The notes below the pieces were generated by a model that worked only from the letters and a program-made list of their open reading frames with translations, was not told the origin of the DNA and ran no database searches. A stretch of 64,000 bases of DNA from Micromonospora saelicesensis (GTDB lineage Bacteria > Actinomycetota > Actinomycetes > Mycobacteriales > Micromonosporaceae). The position numbers and the translations under genes are program-made. Position 1 is the first letter of the stretch. Each line of letters begins with the position of its first letter. Positions 48,230 to 58,585 of the stretch are shown piece by piece. The stretch spans positions 310,001-374,000 of the forward strand of contig NZ_FMCR01000004.1 in the NCBI RefSeq assembly GCF_900091575.1, written 5' to 3'.

Positions 48230-50794
48230 ATGCAAGGTCAACCTGCGCAGCCCGGCTTCAGCGACCGCAGTTCCCCGTGGCCGGTGGTCGCGGCCGTGCT
48301 GGTCGGCTGCTGGACGGTTGCGGTCACCGTGGGCACCCAGACCGGTGGCTGGCTCGCCGACCAGGTGCTGCTGGGCTTCGGACGGGACCGGCTCGGCTGG
48401 CTCTGGCTGATACTGGGCCTGGCCACCGTCGTGCTGGCCGGCACGCCCGCCCTGCTGCTGGCCGTCCTGCCCCGGTCGGGCGCGGTCCGAGCCACCGGGC
48501 GGGCCTGGTTGATCGGGGCACTCGCGCTCGGCGTGCTCACACTGCTGCGGGTCGTGCCGCCGGTGCACCACGAGGCGTACCTCGCCGCGCTGGCCGGTGC
48601 CGCGTTGCTCAGCGCGCTCGCCGTGCGCTGGTCGGCGCGCCGGTGGGCGTACCCCGGGCTGGTTGGCCCGGTCGGCGGCCCGGCACCCACCAGAGACGGC
48701 GACTCGACACGGCCTGAGGCCACCGGGAACAGCGACGCCACGCGGCCCGAGGCCACCGGGAACGGCGACGCCACGCGGCCTGAGGTCAACGCGGAGCCGG
48801 TCGGACGGCGCGTGCGCCGATCCGGCCCGGTGCCGTTGCTCGCGGTCGCCGCCGGATTGGCGCTGCTGCTGCCGTGGGCCTGGCTGGGCGCGCTCGGCGG
48901 CCTCCTGGAGACCGCACTCGCGCTGCTGGCGGCCGCCGCGCTCGGGGTGCTGGCCACGACTCTGCTGGATGCCCCCTTCTGGTCCCCGTTCGCGGTTGGG
49001 CGACCGCCTCGGCCGGCTCGGCTGGTGCTGGTGGGCGGCCTGGTCGCCGGGGTGGCGCTGCTGCTGCTCGCCGCCGGGACCGGGCAGTCCGGCGCGCAGT
49101 TGCCCGCGCTGCTGACAGTGCCGCCGGTCGGTTTCGCGCTGGCCGCACTCTGGGCCGCGACCTGGCGGCCCGCCGCCGATCCGGCCGAGGCCACCCGCGC
49201 CGGCCGAGCGGCGACCGGCTGGCTCGTGGGCCTGACCGCGCTCGGCCCGCTGGCCTTCACCGACCCGGAGGAGATCAGCCTGCTGCTGGTCGGCACCCGG
49301 GACATCCCGTTCTGGGTGGCGGCCGCCGCCGGCATCGGGCTGGCCGTCGCGGTCCTGGTCGCCATCGGGTACGCGGTGCTGCTCGCCCGGCCGACGGCAC
49401 GTACCCCGAACAGGCGGGTCGCCGCGGTGGCAGCCGTGGTGCTGCTGGTGGCGTTCGGGGTGGTCGACCTCGGCCCCGGTCAGCCGGGTCTGTACGGCGA
49501 GCGGCTGTTCGTGGTGCTGCGTACGCAGGCCAACCTGAGCGATCTTCCGGCCGCCGCGCCGGGTCGAGCGGGGCGGGACGCCCGCGCGGCGGAGGTCTAC
49601 CAGCGACTGGTGACGACCGCCGAGCAGAGCCAGGGCGACCTGCTCCGGGGGTTGAACCGGCTGCGTCTCGACCCGGTGTCGTACTACCTGGTCAACGCGG
49701 TCGAGGTGGACGGCGGCCCGGCGGTGCGGGCCTGGCTCGCCCGCCGACCGGAGGTGGCGAGGGTGCTGGTCAGCCAGCGCCTGCGACCGCTGCCGGCCCC
49801 GGCCGGGCAGAACCGGGGCACCGCACCCAAGCCCACCGGCCCGGAGTGGAACATCAGCCAGATCGGCGCCGACCGGGTGTGGTCCCAACTCCGGGTCACC
49901 GGCACGGGCATCGTGGTCGGCAGCTCCGATTCGGGGGTGGACGGCACCCATCCGGCGCTACGAGCCGGGTTCCGTGGTGGGGACGACTCCTGGTACGACC
50001 CGTGGGACGACACCCGGAGCCCGACCGACCAGGGCGGGCACGGCACCCACACGGTGGGCAGCGCGGTCGGGAGGGACGGCATCGGGGTGGCACCGGACGC
50101 GCAGTGGGTGGGCTGCGTCAACCTGGACCGCAACCTGGGCAGCCCCGCGCACTACCTGGACTGTCTCCAGTTCATGTTGGCGCCCTTCCCAGCCGGCGGC
50201 GACCCGTTCACCGACGGCCGTCCGGAGCGCGCCCCGCAGGTGCTGACCAACTCGTGGGGCTGCCCGCCCATCGAGGGTTGCGACCAGCGGGTTCTGCGGC
50301 CGGCCACCGCCGCCCTCGACGCCGCCGGGATCTTCGTGGTCGCCGCGGCCGGCAACACCGGCCCGTGGTGCGCGTCGATCGACGATCCGCCCGCCCCGTA
50401 CCCGGACGTGCTGACCGTGGGCGCGGTGGACGCCCAGCGGCGCGTCGCCCAGTTCTCCTCGCGCGGGCCGGTGCCGGGCGGCTCGGGTAAACCGGACGTG
50501 CTGGCACCGGGGGTGGGGGTGGTGTCGGCCATGCCGGGCGGCACGTACGCCGCGCTGGACGGCACGTCGATGGCGACCCCGCAGGTGGCCGGGGTGGTCG
50601 CGCTGATGTGGTCGGCGAACCCGGCGCTGGTCGGCGACGTGACCCGGACCCGGCAGATCCTGCGGGACACCGCCACGGCGGCGACGCCCACCTACCGCTC
50701 CGACAGCCCCTCCGACGCCTGCGGTGCTCCGTCGAACGTCACCGGCGCCGGTCAGGTCGACGCGTACGCCGCCGTTCGCGCCGCCCAGCAATAG
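48230..50794 (+). CDS. Subtilisin-like S8 protease with polytopic membrane N-terminus
   Basis: The 854-residue protein has about nine to ten membrane helices over residues 15-420, including a 33 bp tandem repeat encoding TRPEATGNSDA units between helices, then a subtilase domain. The catalytic triad is present: Asp567 (SDSGVDGTHP), His604 (GGHGTHTVG) and Ser780 (GTSMATPQ), with oxyanion Asn in LTNSWGC. The last part ends near residue 850. Subtilases anchored by such a large membrane part are unusual; a protein-processing or sensing role is possible. ATG 48230 is the start. Confidence 0.85.
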   Translation: MQGQPAQPGFSDRSSPWPVVAAVLVGCWTVAVTVGTQTGGWLADQVLLGFGRDRLGWLWLILGLATVVLAGTPALLLAVLPRSGAVRATGRAWLIGALALGVLTLLRVVPPVHHEAYLAALAGAALLSALAVRWSARRWAYPGLVGPVGGPAPTRDGDSTRPEATGNSDATRPEATGNGDATRPEVNAEPVGRRVRRSGPVPLLAVAAGLALLLPWAWLGALGGLLETALALLAAAALGVLATTLLDAPFWSPFAVGRPPRPARLVLVGGLVAGVALLLLAAGTGQSGAQLPALLTVPPVGFALAALWAATWRPAADPAEATRAGRAATGWLVGLTALGPLAFTDPEEISLLLVGTRDIPFWVAAAAGIGLAVAVLVAIGYAVLLARPTARTPNRRVAAVAAVVLLVAFGVVDLGPGQPGLYGERLFVVLRTQANLSDLPAAAPGRAGRDARAAEVYQRLVTTAEQSQGDLLRGLNRLRLDPVSYYLVNAVEVDGGPAVRAWLARRPEVARVLVSQRLRPLPAPAGQNRGTAPKPTGPEWNISQIGADRVWSQLRVTGTGIVVGSSDSGVDGTHPALRAGFRGGDDSWYDPWDDTRSPTDQGGHGTHTVGSAVGRDGIGVAPDAQWVGCVNLDRNLGSPAHYLDCLQFMLAPFPAGGDPFTDGRPERAPQVLTNSWGCPPIEGCDQRVLRPATAALDAAGIFVVAAAGNTGPWCASIDDPPAPYPDVLTVGAVDAQRRVAQFSSRGPVPGGSGKPDVLAPGVGVVSAMPGGTYAALDGTSMATPQVAGVVALMWSANPALVGDVTRTRQILRDTATAATPTYRSDSPSDACGAPSNVTGAGQVDAYAAVRAAQQ
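48697..48789 (+). repeat. 33 bp coding tandem repeat
   Basis: Nearly three copies of a 33 bp unit (coding TRPEATGNSDA with small changes) lie in the loop between membrane helices of the subtilisin-like gene. The reading frame is kept, so copy-number change would vary loop length in steps of eleven residues. Confidence 0.85.
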
Positions 50795-50863
50795 GCAGGT
50801 TTCCTTCCTGAAGTGCTGAGCCGGGGGTGCGGCCCGACACTCGGTGATCTAGGGTCGGCGGCC

Positions 50864-51799
50864 ATGGACGCCGAGATCACCGTCACCGAGCTGACCACCG
50901 ACCTGGTCCCCAGCGTCGTACAGCTCTGCCAGCAGGCTCTCGACCTGCCCGAGGACGCCGCCGAGGCGGCTGCCATCGTGGACGTGCTCTGGACCCGGGC
51001 CACCGCCGACCGGCCGGTGGTCGGGCTGGGCGCGTACCGGGGTGCGGACCTGGTGGGGGTGCTGATCTGTTCGGTGCCGTCGACCGAGCCGGGGACCGGG
51101 CACGTGGACCTGGTCGCGGTCCTTGCGGATCAGCGGCGTCGGGGCGTCGGCCGCGCGCTGCTCCAGCGGGCCGAGCGGGTGCTCGCCGAGCGCGGGGCGA
51201 CCGAGGTGTTGCTGGCCGGAAACCCGCCGTACTACGCGTGGCCGGGAATCGACGTCCGCTACACGCCGGCGGTCTGCGCCGCCCTCGCACTCGGCTACCA
51301 GCAGGACCGGACCGCCTGGAACATGACCGCGGACCTGTCGTACGACGGGTCGCCGGCACTGCGGTCCACCGAGGCCACGGAGCGGCGGCTGGCCGACCAG
51401 GGCGTCACCGTACGCCGGGCGGAGCCGGCGGACCTTCCGGCGCTGACCGCGTTCGCCCGGTCCACCTTCGGCGGAACGTGGGACGGCGAGCTGGCCGGGT
51501 CGGTGGGGCGCGCCGACGCCGGTTGCCACCTGGCGGAGCGGGACGGCGAGGTGCTCGGCTTCGCCGCGTACGGGTCGTCCCGGCCGAGCTGGTTCGGGCC
51601 GATGGGCACCGCGCCGGCCGCGGAGGGGTCGGGCATCGGTGGGGTGCTGTTGCGGCGCTGTCTGCGCGACCAGCGGGCGGCGGGGCTGGACCGGGCACAG
51701 ATCGGCTGGGTAGGGCCGGTGCCGTTCTATTCGGGCAGCGCGGGTGCGTGGATCGAGCGGGTCTTCTTCCTGTACCGGCGAACCCTGTCCGGGGCGTAA
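50864..51799 (+). CDS. GNAT family N-acetyltransferase (two-domain)
   Basis: The 311-residue protein has two GNAT-like domains: GHVDLVAVLADQRRRGVGRALLQRAERVL in the first, and a second with GFAAYGSSRPS and EGSGIGGVLLRRCLRDQRAAG. Both contain the acetyl-CoA loop. The acceptor is unknown. ATG 50864 follows the first GGTCGGCGG; a longer ORF start is possible but not conserved. It is 69 bp downstream of the subtilisin. Confidence 0.8.
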   Translation: MDAEITVTELTTDLVPSVVQLCQQALDLPEDAAEAAAIVDVLWTRATADRPVVGLGAYRGADLVGVLICSVPSTEPGTGHVDLVAVLADQRRRGVGRALLQRAERVLAERGATEVLLAGNPPYYAWPGIDVRYTPAVCAALALGYQQDRTAWNMTADLSYDGSPALRSTEATERRLADQGVTVRRAEPADLPALTAFARSTFGGTWDGELAGSVGRADAGCHLAERDGEVLGFAAYGSSRPSWFGPMGTAPAAEGSGIGGVLLRRCLRDQRAAGLDRAQIGWVGPVPFYSGSAGAWIERVFFLYRRTLSGA

Positions 51800-51877
51800 T
51801 CGGGGCAAACAGGACATAGATCCATTCGCCCGCATCGGCCATCGACGCCCCCTACCGTTTCGGTAGAGGAGGCAGCC

Positions 51878-52126
51878 ATGACCACGGATGACAACCAGAC
51901 CGAGGACGGCACGCCGATCACCTGGAAACCGGTGGGCGAACTCCCCGGCCAACTGCCGTTCGACCGGCTCGACTACGGCGACGCCGAGCAACTGGCCGAG
52001 ATGACCACCGACGGTGAGCCGTCGGTGGTCGAGGAGCCGCAGGAGATGGTGGACGCGCCCATCCAACTGCTTCCGCCGTACAACCGGGCACAGAAGCGGC
52101 GCAACCAGCGCCCACTACCGACCTGA
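51878..52126 (+). CDS. Small acidic hypothetical protein (82 residues)
   Basis: A GAGGAGG motif sits at good distance before ATG 51878. The 82-residue protein is acidic in the N-terminal half (PITWKPVGELPGQLPFDRLDYGDAEQ) and basic at the end (NRAQKRRNQRPLP). No domain is known. The strong ribosome-binding site and a downstream hairpin at 52130-52167 support a real gene. Confidence 0.65.
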   Translation: MTTDDNQTEDGTPITWKPVGELPGQLPFDRLDYGDAEQLAEMTTDGEPSVVEEPQEMVDAPIQLLPPYNRAQKRRNQRPLPT

Positions 52127-52129
52127 CGC

Positions 52130-52167
52130 CGAACGGGGCGGACCGCGTCAGCGGCCCGCCCCGTTCG
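52130..52167. terminator. Hairpin between the 82-residue gene and groEL
   Basis: CGAACGGGGCGG (52130-52141) pairs with CCGCCCCGTTCG (52156-52167). It lies between the convergent stops at 52126 and 52183 and can end both transcripts. Confidence 0.7.
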
Positions 52168-52182
52168 GTGTCGGAACTGGAC

Positions 52183-53805
<1,623 letters not shown>

Positions 53806-54001
53806 ACGGCGTTGTCCTCCTGGACACTCACGGGCCACCCGAGATGTGTGCCCCGGATGGGCCGCCTGGTGTACGCACCTTGGGACGTCGCCACCTGGCG
53901 ACGACGACGTCCTTCGGCCGGGCCGGATAGCCCGCGACGACCGGCCATGTGCCGCCCCGGCGTCTCCACGCCGGTGCAACCTGGCCCCACCGTCCCGACC
54001 A

Positions 54002-54028
54002 TTGGCACTCACGGTATGCGAGTGCCAA
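54002..54028 (-). promoter_or_regulatory. CIRCE element 1
   Basis: TTGGCACTC-N9-GAGTGCCAA is a perfect 9 bp inverted repeat that matches the HrcA operator CIRCE (consensus TTAGCACTC-N9-GAGTGCTAA), centred about 210 bp upstream of groEL. Confidence 0.9.
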
Positions 54029-54036
54029 TGACTTGT

Positions 54037-54063
54037 TTAGCACTCTCCCCTGCCGAGTGCAAG
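54037..54063 (-). promoter_or_regulatory. CIRCE element 2 overlapping the groEL promoter
   Basis: TTAGCACTC-N9-GAGTGCAAG is a near-perfect CIRCE, 8 bp beyond element 1. On the minus strand it contains TTGCAC and, 17 bp on, a TAAACA hexamer, so the promoter is probably embedded in the operator, as in other actinobacterial groEL genes. Confidence 0.8.
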
Positions 54064-54077
54064 CACGATGCCGCCGC

Positions 54078-55250
54078 TCAGCCGAGTTCCGCGGCCAGTC
54101 CAGCGGTGTTCACCGGCCCCTCATGGGCACGCTGCTCGGCGTACGTCACCAGCAGACCGATCATCTGAGCGAGGTGGGCCGGCAGGGCCAGCACGGCGGT
54201 GATCCCGATCACCACCACCGTCCCGGCGGCGGTACCCGCCGAGGAGAACGGATCCGTTCCGAGCGCGGAGGTGCCGATCCCTTCCAGGCCACCGGGGATC
54301 AGGGTGCCGACGAGCACCGCCACGGCCACCAGGGCCACCCGTCCGAGCAGCAGGCCGAGCCGGTCGTGGAACATCCGGAACGATCGACCGATCGGGTTGC
54401 GCCGTTCGAAGAGATAGACCGGGCCGACCATGCTCAGCGCGAAGGCCAGGTAGATGCCCGGCAGCACGCAGAAACAGACACCGACGCCGATGAGCAGACT
54501 GACCAACAGGGTCCAGCCCCACAGCCCGAGTGCCCGACGCAGGCCGTAGCGCAGCGCAGACTCCAGGCTGGCCGGCTGACCGGCCGCCTGTTGGGTGATC
54601 ACCCAGGTGCCGGCGGCCCACCCGACGGCCTGCACCAACCCGACCACCAGGCTGCCGCCGACCAGCAGGACCAGGAGGCTCAGCAACTCGGCGGCGAAAT
54701 TGTCCGGCAGCGCGGGGGTCGACGTCGATTCGGCCTGGGCGGCCCACTTCGCCGACGGGTCCAGCCCGAGGGAGACCACCGAGAGCACCGCCGCCGGCAG
54801 CACCTGGGTGAGCAGCATGATCGGCACCAACTGCCGCCAGCCCCGACGCAGTGCTCCCCCGCACCGGTTGAACCAGCCGCCGATGCCGGCACCGGGCGGC
54901 GTGACCAGGGCGTCGTTCGGGTCGAACCCGTAACCCGGCGGGTACCAGCCGACCGGCGGCCCCGGGTACCACGGCTGCCCGCCGTAGGGACCCGACCCGG
55001 GCGGGTAACCCCCGGTGGGCGGGAATGCCCAGCCCTGCGGCGGCGGGGCCGCACCCCAGGCACCCTGCCCGGGATCCCAGCCGGGCGGCGGACCGGCGGG
55101 ACTGGAGGACGGGCCGGTCGGGGGCATGCCCGGCCCCCAGCCGGGGGGCGGACCGGCGTGGCCGGGGCTGCCGGCGGGCGAGGACGGATCGGACGGGTCC
55201 GGCTCCCCCGGCCCGGGGGACGAAGTGGGCGGGGGCGGCTGGTCGGTCAT
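54078..55250 (-). CDS. Pro-rich membrane protein of unknown function
   Basis: The 390-residue protein has a Pro/Gly-rich cytoplasmic tail (residues 1-120, many PPGW repeats) and about six membrane helices (LVPIMLLTQVLPAAVLSVVSL, LLSLLVLLVGGSLVVGLVQAVGWAAG, LLVSLLIGVGVCFCVLPGIYLAFALSMVGPV). It resembles glycerophosphodiester phosphodiesterase membrane-domain-like proteins without the enzyme part. Function unknown. It lies upstream of the groEL promoter on the same strand. Confidence 0.7.
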   Translation of the reverse strand: MTDQPPPPTSSPGPGEPDPSDPSSPAGSPGHAGPPPGWGPGMPPTGPSSSPAGPPPGWDPGQGAWGAAPPPQGWAFPPTGGYPPGSGPYGGQPWYPGPPVGWYPPGYGFDPNDALVTPPGAGIGGWFNRCGGALRRGWRQLVPIMLLTQVLPAAVLSVVSLGLDPSAKWAAQAESTSTPALPDNFAAELLSLLVLLVGGSLVVGLVQAVGWAAGTWVITQQAAGQPASLESALRYGLRRALGLWGWTLLVSLLIGVGVCFCVLPGIYLAFALSMVGPVYLFERRNPIGRSFRMFHDRLGLLLGRVALVAVAVLVGTLIPGGLEGIGTSALGTDPFSSAGTAAGTVVVIGITAVLALPAHLAQMIGLLVTYAEQRAHEGPVNTAGLAAELG

Positions 55251-55344
55251 GAACGCTCCTCACATCGGCTGGAACGGTTCACGATCTTCCCGGCTGCGCG
55301 CCCCTGCCGCAGCCCCGACTCACGGGGCCGATCGGCCAGGAAGC

Positions 55345-55548
55345 TCAGCCGATGACGCGGACGTGCTCTGCCTGTGGGCCCTTCTGGCCCTGGGTGATCT
55401 CGAACTCGACCCGCTGACCGTCGTCCAGCGCCTTGTAACCGTCCATCTCGATCGCGGAGAAATGAACGAACACGTCCTGACCGCCGTCGACGGCGATGAA
55501 GCCGTAGCCCTTCTCGGCGTTGAACCACTTCACGGAGCCCTGTGCCAC
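55345..55548 (-). CDS. Cold-shock protein, CspA family
   Basis: The 67-residue protein is a complete cold-shock domain: GSVKWFNAEKGYGFIAVDGG (RNP1), DVFVHFSAI (RNP2) and EFEITQGQKGPQAEHVRV. It binds single-stranded RNA or DNA. The start codon is GTG 55548 (or the ATG-like MAQGSVKWF reading in the family). A long untranslated region of about 100-300 bp is possible upstream, as in other csp genes. Confidence 0.9.
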   Translation of the reverse strand: MAQGSVKWFNAEKGYGFIAVDGGQDVFVHFSAIEMDGYKALDDGQRVEFEITQGQKGPQAEHVRVIG

Positions 55549-55873
55549 GGTGCACTTCCCTCACTCTGCGCGGCGTTGCCTGACTCGGCGCACGGCACGG
55601 CCGGGCGCCCCGGACCACCGACTCAGCGATCGATGACCGCCATTGAAGCAGGTGACCGAAATCGCACGCTACACGAGGAGTGACGGCCGCGCACGGCCAC
55701 AAATCAGACACACTCCGGGGCGTCCCGACCCCACTGATCGGCCGGGTTCCCGAGCCACCGGATTCGCCCGCGTCATTGTGAATGGAGAAAGGGTTGCAGG
55801 GCAGCCCCCGAGACGACGGCGATCGGGCCCAGCTCGCGAAACGCCATCCCCGCCCTGTGGTAGGCATGCGGAC
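55549..55873. other. 325 bp divergent intergenic region between cspA and GNAT gene
   Basis: The gap separates the minus-strand cspA and the plus-strand GNAT gene. I see no gene, and no long palindrome or repeat. It probably holds the cspA promoter and 5' untranslated region, and the GNAT promoter near 55790-55860. Confidence 0.4.
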
Positions 55874-56404
55874 ATGACCACCGACATGGGCTCGCCGGCC
55901 GCGCGGCTCGCGGAGATCCGCCGGGTCCGCCCGGAGGACGCGGCCCGGATGCGGGCGCTGCGCCTGGAGATGCTGGCCGACGCGCCGTTGGCCTTCCTGG
56001 AGACCCTGGCGGACGCCGCGGCCCGACCGCACAACGAGTTCGCCGCCCGGGTCGCGTACACCTCGGCCGGTGCCGGTAACGCGCAGTTCGTCGCCGATCC
56101 GGGCGGCCGGCTGGTCGGGCACGCCGGCGGTACGACCCACCCGAATGAACCGGGGCTGACCGTGATCTACGCCGTGTACGTCACGCCGGCCTGGCGCGGC
56201 AGTGGCCTGCTCGGCGAGCTGATCGACGGGGTGGCCGCCTGGTCGCGAGCCTGTGGCCGACCGGAGCTGCTGCTGGAAGTGGTGGTCGGCAACGACCGCG
56301 CCTACCGCGCCTACCAGCGCCTGGGCTTCAAGGACACCGGGGTACGAGTCCCCCACCCGAACATCCCCGCCCTCACCGAGCTGCAGATGCGCCGAACAGC
56401 CTGA
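55874..56404 (+). CDS. GNAT family N-acetyltransferase
   Basis: The 176-residue single-domain GNAT protein has IRRVRPEDAARMRALRLEML, VIYAVYVTPAWRGSGLLGELIDG (acetyl-CoA loop) and GNDRAYRAYQRLGF. The acceptor is unknown. ATG 55874 is the likely start. The divergent csp gene lies upstream. Confidence 0.82.
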   Translation: MTTDMGSPAARLAEIRRVRPEDAARMRALRLEMLADAPLAFLETLADAAARPHNEFAARVAYTSAGAGNAQFVADPGGRLVGHAGGTTHPNEPGLTVIYAVYVTPAWRGSGLLGELIDGVAAWSRACGRPELLLEVVVGNDRAYRAYQRLGFKDTGVRVPHPNIPALTELQMRRTA

Positions 56405-56461
56405 CCCACAAAGCACCCCAAGACCGCCCGCCGCCGGTCGCGGTGCGCGGCGCCAGCCGTA

Positions 56462-56537
56462 ATGATCACGCTCGATCCAGGATGTAGTGGTAACCCTCCG
56501 ACGAGAGGCCACTACTTCCTGGATCGAGCACGATCAT
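56462..56537. repeat. Long inverted repeat A (29 bp arms)
   Basis: Arms 56462-56490 and 56509-56537 match at 26 of 29 positions, around an 18 bp loop. The arms contain CTCGATCCAGGA and GTAGTGG. The element lies between the convergent GNAT (stop 56404) and PaaN (stop 56684) genes and could act as terminator or be part of a palindrome family. Confidence 0.75.
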
Positions 56538-56590
56538 GGGGAAAGCAGAGGCTCTGGGCCGGACCCGTCGACGACCACCGCGCCCACTGC

Positions 56591-56666
56591 GGGTTTCCGG
56601 GGCAGCCCGACCCGCGCAGGGATCAAGCCTGACCGCCCGGAGCGGGGTGGGCTGCCCCGGAAACCC
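56591..56666. repeat. Long inverted repeat B (18 bp arms)
   Basis: GGGTTTCCGGGGCAGCCC (56591-56608) and its perfect complement (56649-56666) are separated by 40 bp. It lies 53 bp past inverted repeat A, in the same convergent gap. The wide spacer is unlike a terminator. Confidence 0.7.
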
Positions 56667-56683
56667 TCAACCGCAACCAAAGA

Positions 56684-58357
56684 TCAGACGTGCCGCCGAG
56701 ACTGCACGATCCGGAACCGGTTGGCGACGTACGCCCCGTCGGTCAGCGCCGAGTTGGCCGCCGCGTTGGCCCCACTGCCGTGGAAGTCGGAGAACGCCGC
56801 CGACTGGTTGACGAAGACACCGCCGGTGAGGTTGCAGGACAGGTGCACCCCGACCTCGACCGCCACCGCCTCGGTGGCATCCAGCACGGCCTCGTCGGTC
56901 GAGTAGACCCCGGCGGTGAGCGCGCCCTTCTCCCCGACCGTCCGGCGCAGCAGCTCCAGGCTGTGCGTGGTGGAGTCGGTCGCGATGGCGAACGAGATCG
57001 GCCCGAACCATTCCCGGCCGTACGTCTCCGCGTCGTCCGCGGTCAGCTTCACGATCGTGGGGGTACGCACCACAGCGTCGGCGTACGACGGGTGGGCCAC
57101 GGCCCGCGACTCCAGCACCGGCTCGCCGACCTTGGTCACCTCGGCCAGCCGCTCCAGCACCCCGTCGTTGACGATGGCGCCGGTCAGCTCCACACCTCGG
57201 GCCGGGTCGGCGGTGAGCTTGCCGACTGCGGCGGCGATCCCGCCGGCCACCTCGTCGAAGCTCTTGTGCCCCTGGTCGGTCTCGATGCCCCCGGCCGGGA
57301 TGAGGATGTTCTGCGAGGTGGTGCACATCTGCCCGCTGTAGAGGGTCAGCGTGAACCCGAGGTTGCGGCACATGCCGGCGAAGTCGTCGGTGGAGTCGAT
57401 GACGACGGTGTTGAGGCCGGCCTTCTCGGTGTAGACCGATGCCTGCCGGGCGTGCATCTCCAGCCAGTCGCCGTACTCGGTGGAGCCGGTGAAGTCGACG
57501 ATCCGGACGTCCTGGTGCAGGGCCAGGTCGCTGGCGAGCTTCTCACCGGGCGCCTCGGCCGCCAGCATGATCAGGTTCGGGTCGAACCCGGCCTCGGCGA
57601 GCACCTCCCGGGCGTACTTCACGGTGATGGCCAGCGGCAGCACCGCGCGCGGGTGCGGCTTGACGATCACCGGGTTGCCGGTGACCAACGAGGCGAACAG
57701 CCCGGGGTACGAGTTCCAGGTCGGGAAGGTGTTGCAGCCGATCACCAGCGCCACCCCACGCGGCACCACGTGGAACGTCTTGGTCATCCGCAGCGGGTCA
57801 CCCTTGCCGGCGGCCTTCTCCCAGCCCGCCGTGCCCGGGTGCCGGGTCATCTCGGCGTACGCGTACGCCAGCGCTTCCAGCGCCCGGTCCAGCGCGTGCG
57901 CGCCACCGGCCTGGAAGGCCATCACGAACGCCTGCCCGCTGGTGAACTGCACCGCGTTGGCCAGCTCGAAGATGTGCTTGTGGAGCCGGTCGAGGATCTC
58001 CAGGCAGACGCCCACCCGGGCCTGCGGGCCGGCGTCGCGCCACGCCGGCAGCGCGGCGGAGGCGGCACTCACCAGCTCACCGGGGCCGGCGTGTGGGTAA
58101 CGCACCGCCAACTCCACGCCGAACGGGCTCGTCTCGGTGGCGACCCGAACGCCGGAGCCGGGCTGGTCGAGCGGGAAGTCACCGCCGAGGTACGCCTCGA
58201 AGGCGGCCTTACCGTCGGCGGCGGCGGTCTCGCCGTACACCCGAGGGCTGGGGGATTCGGGATAGGCGGACCAGTAGCCCCGCTCCGTGATCGCGGTCAG
58301 CGCACGGTTGAGGGTGTCGGCGTGCCTGTCGTACAGGGGATGCGGGGTCTCCGTCAT
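56684..58357 (-). CDS. paaN: PaaN-type aldehyde dehydrogenase (phenylacetic acid degradation)
   Basis: The 557-residue protein has the aldehyde dehydrogenase fold with the catalytic Cys in YSGQMCTTSQNI and the cofactor region NPVIVKPHPRAVLPLA. Its length and start (HPLYDRHADTLNRALTAITERGYWSAYPESPSP) match PaaN, a stand-alone aldehyde dehydrogenase of the phenylacetate pathway. No paaABCDE genes are near. ATG 58357 is preferred over 58369. A 50 bp tandem repeat lies directly upstream. Confidence 0.82.
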   Translation of the reverse strand: MTETPHPLYDRHADTLNRALTAITERGYWSAYPESPSPRVYGETAAADGKAAFEAYLGGDFPLDQPGSGVRVATETSPFGVELAVRYPHAGPGELVSAASAALPAWRDAGPQARVGVCLEILDRLHKHIFELANAVQFTSGQAFVMAFQAGGAHALDRALEALAYAYAEMTRHPGTAGWEKAAGKGDPLRMTKTFHVVPRGVALVIGCNTFPTWNSYPGLFASLVTGNPVIVKPHPRAVLPLAITVKYAREVLAEAGFDPNLIMLAAEAPGEKLASDLALHQDVRIVDFTGSTEYGDWLEMHARQASVYTEKAGLNTVVIDSTDDFAGMCRNLGFTLTLYSGQMCTTSQNILIPAGGIETDQGHKSFDEVAGGIAAAVGKLTADPARGVELTGAIVNDGVLERLAEVTKVGEPVLESRAVAHPSYADAVVRTPTIVKLTADDAETYGREWFGPISFAIATDSTTHSLELLRRTVGEKGALTAGVYSTDEAVLDATEAVAVEVGVHLSCNLTGGVFVNQSAAFSDFHGSGANAAANSALTDGAYVANRFRIVQSRRHV

Positions 58358-58366
58358 GCCCGCCAT

Positions 58367-58516
58367 CATGCCTGAGTCCGGTCCGCGAGCAGTAGCGCGA
58401 ATGCCCGACAGCGGCTCATGCCTGAGTCCGGCCCGCGAGCAGTAGCGCGAATGCCCGACAGCGGCTCATGCCGCAGGCGAGTTCCCGAGCAGAAGCGCCA
58501 ATGGTCGACGGCACGC
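58367..58516. repeat. 50 bp tandem repeat, two copies plus a degenerate third
   Basis: Unit 1 (58367-58416) and unit 2 (58417-58466) differ at one base; unit 3 (58467-58516) is diverged. It starts within 10 bp of the paaN start codon and lies in the divergent gap between paaN and the membrane protein gene. The near identity of units 1 and 2 suggests recent duplication. Confidence 0.85.
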
Positions 58517-58585
58517 GGTTGCCCGCGGCGGCAGCGGGTAACCGCGGGCCTCCGGCCAGGGCAGCCGGCCACGGGAGGGCGGCGG

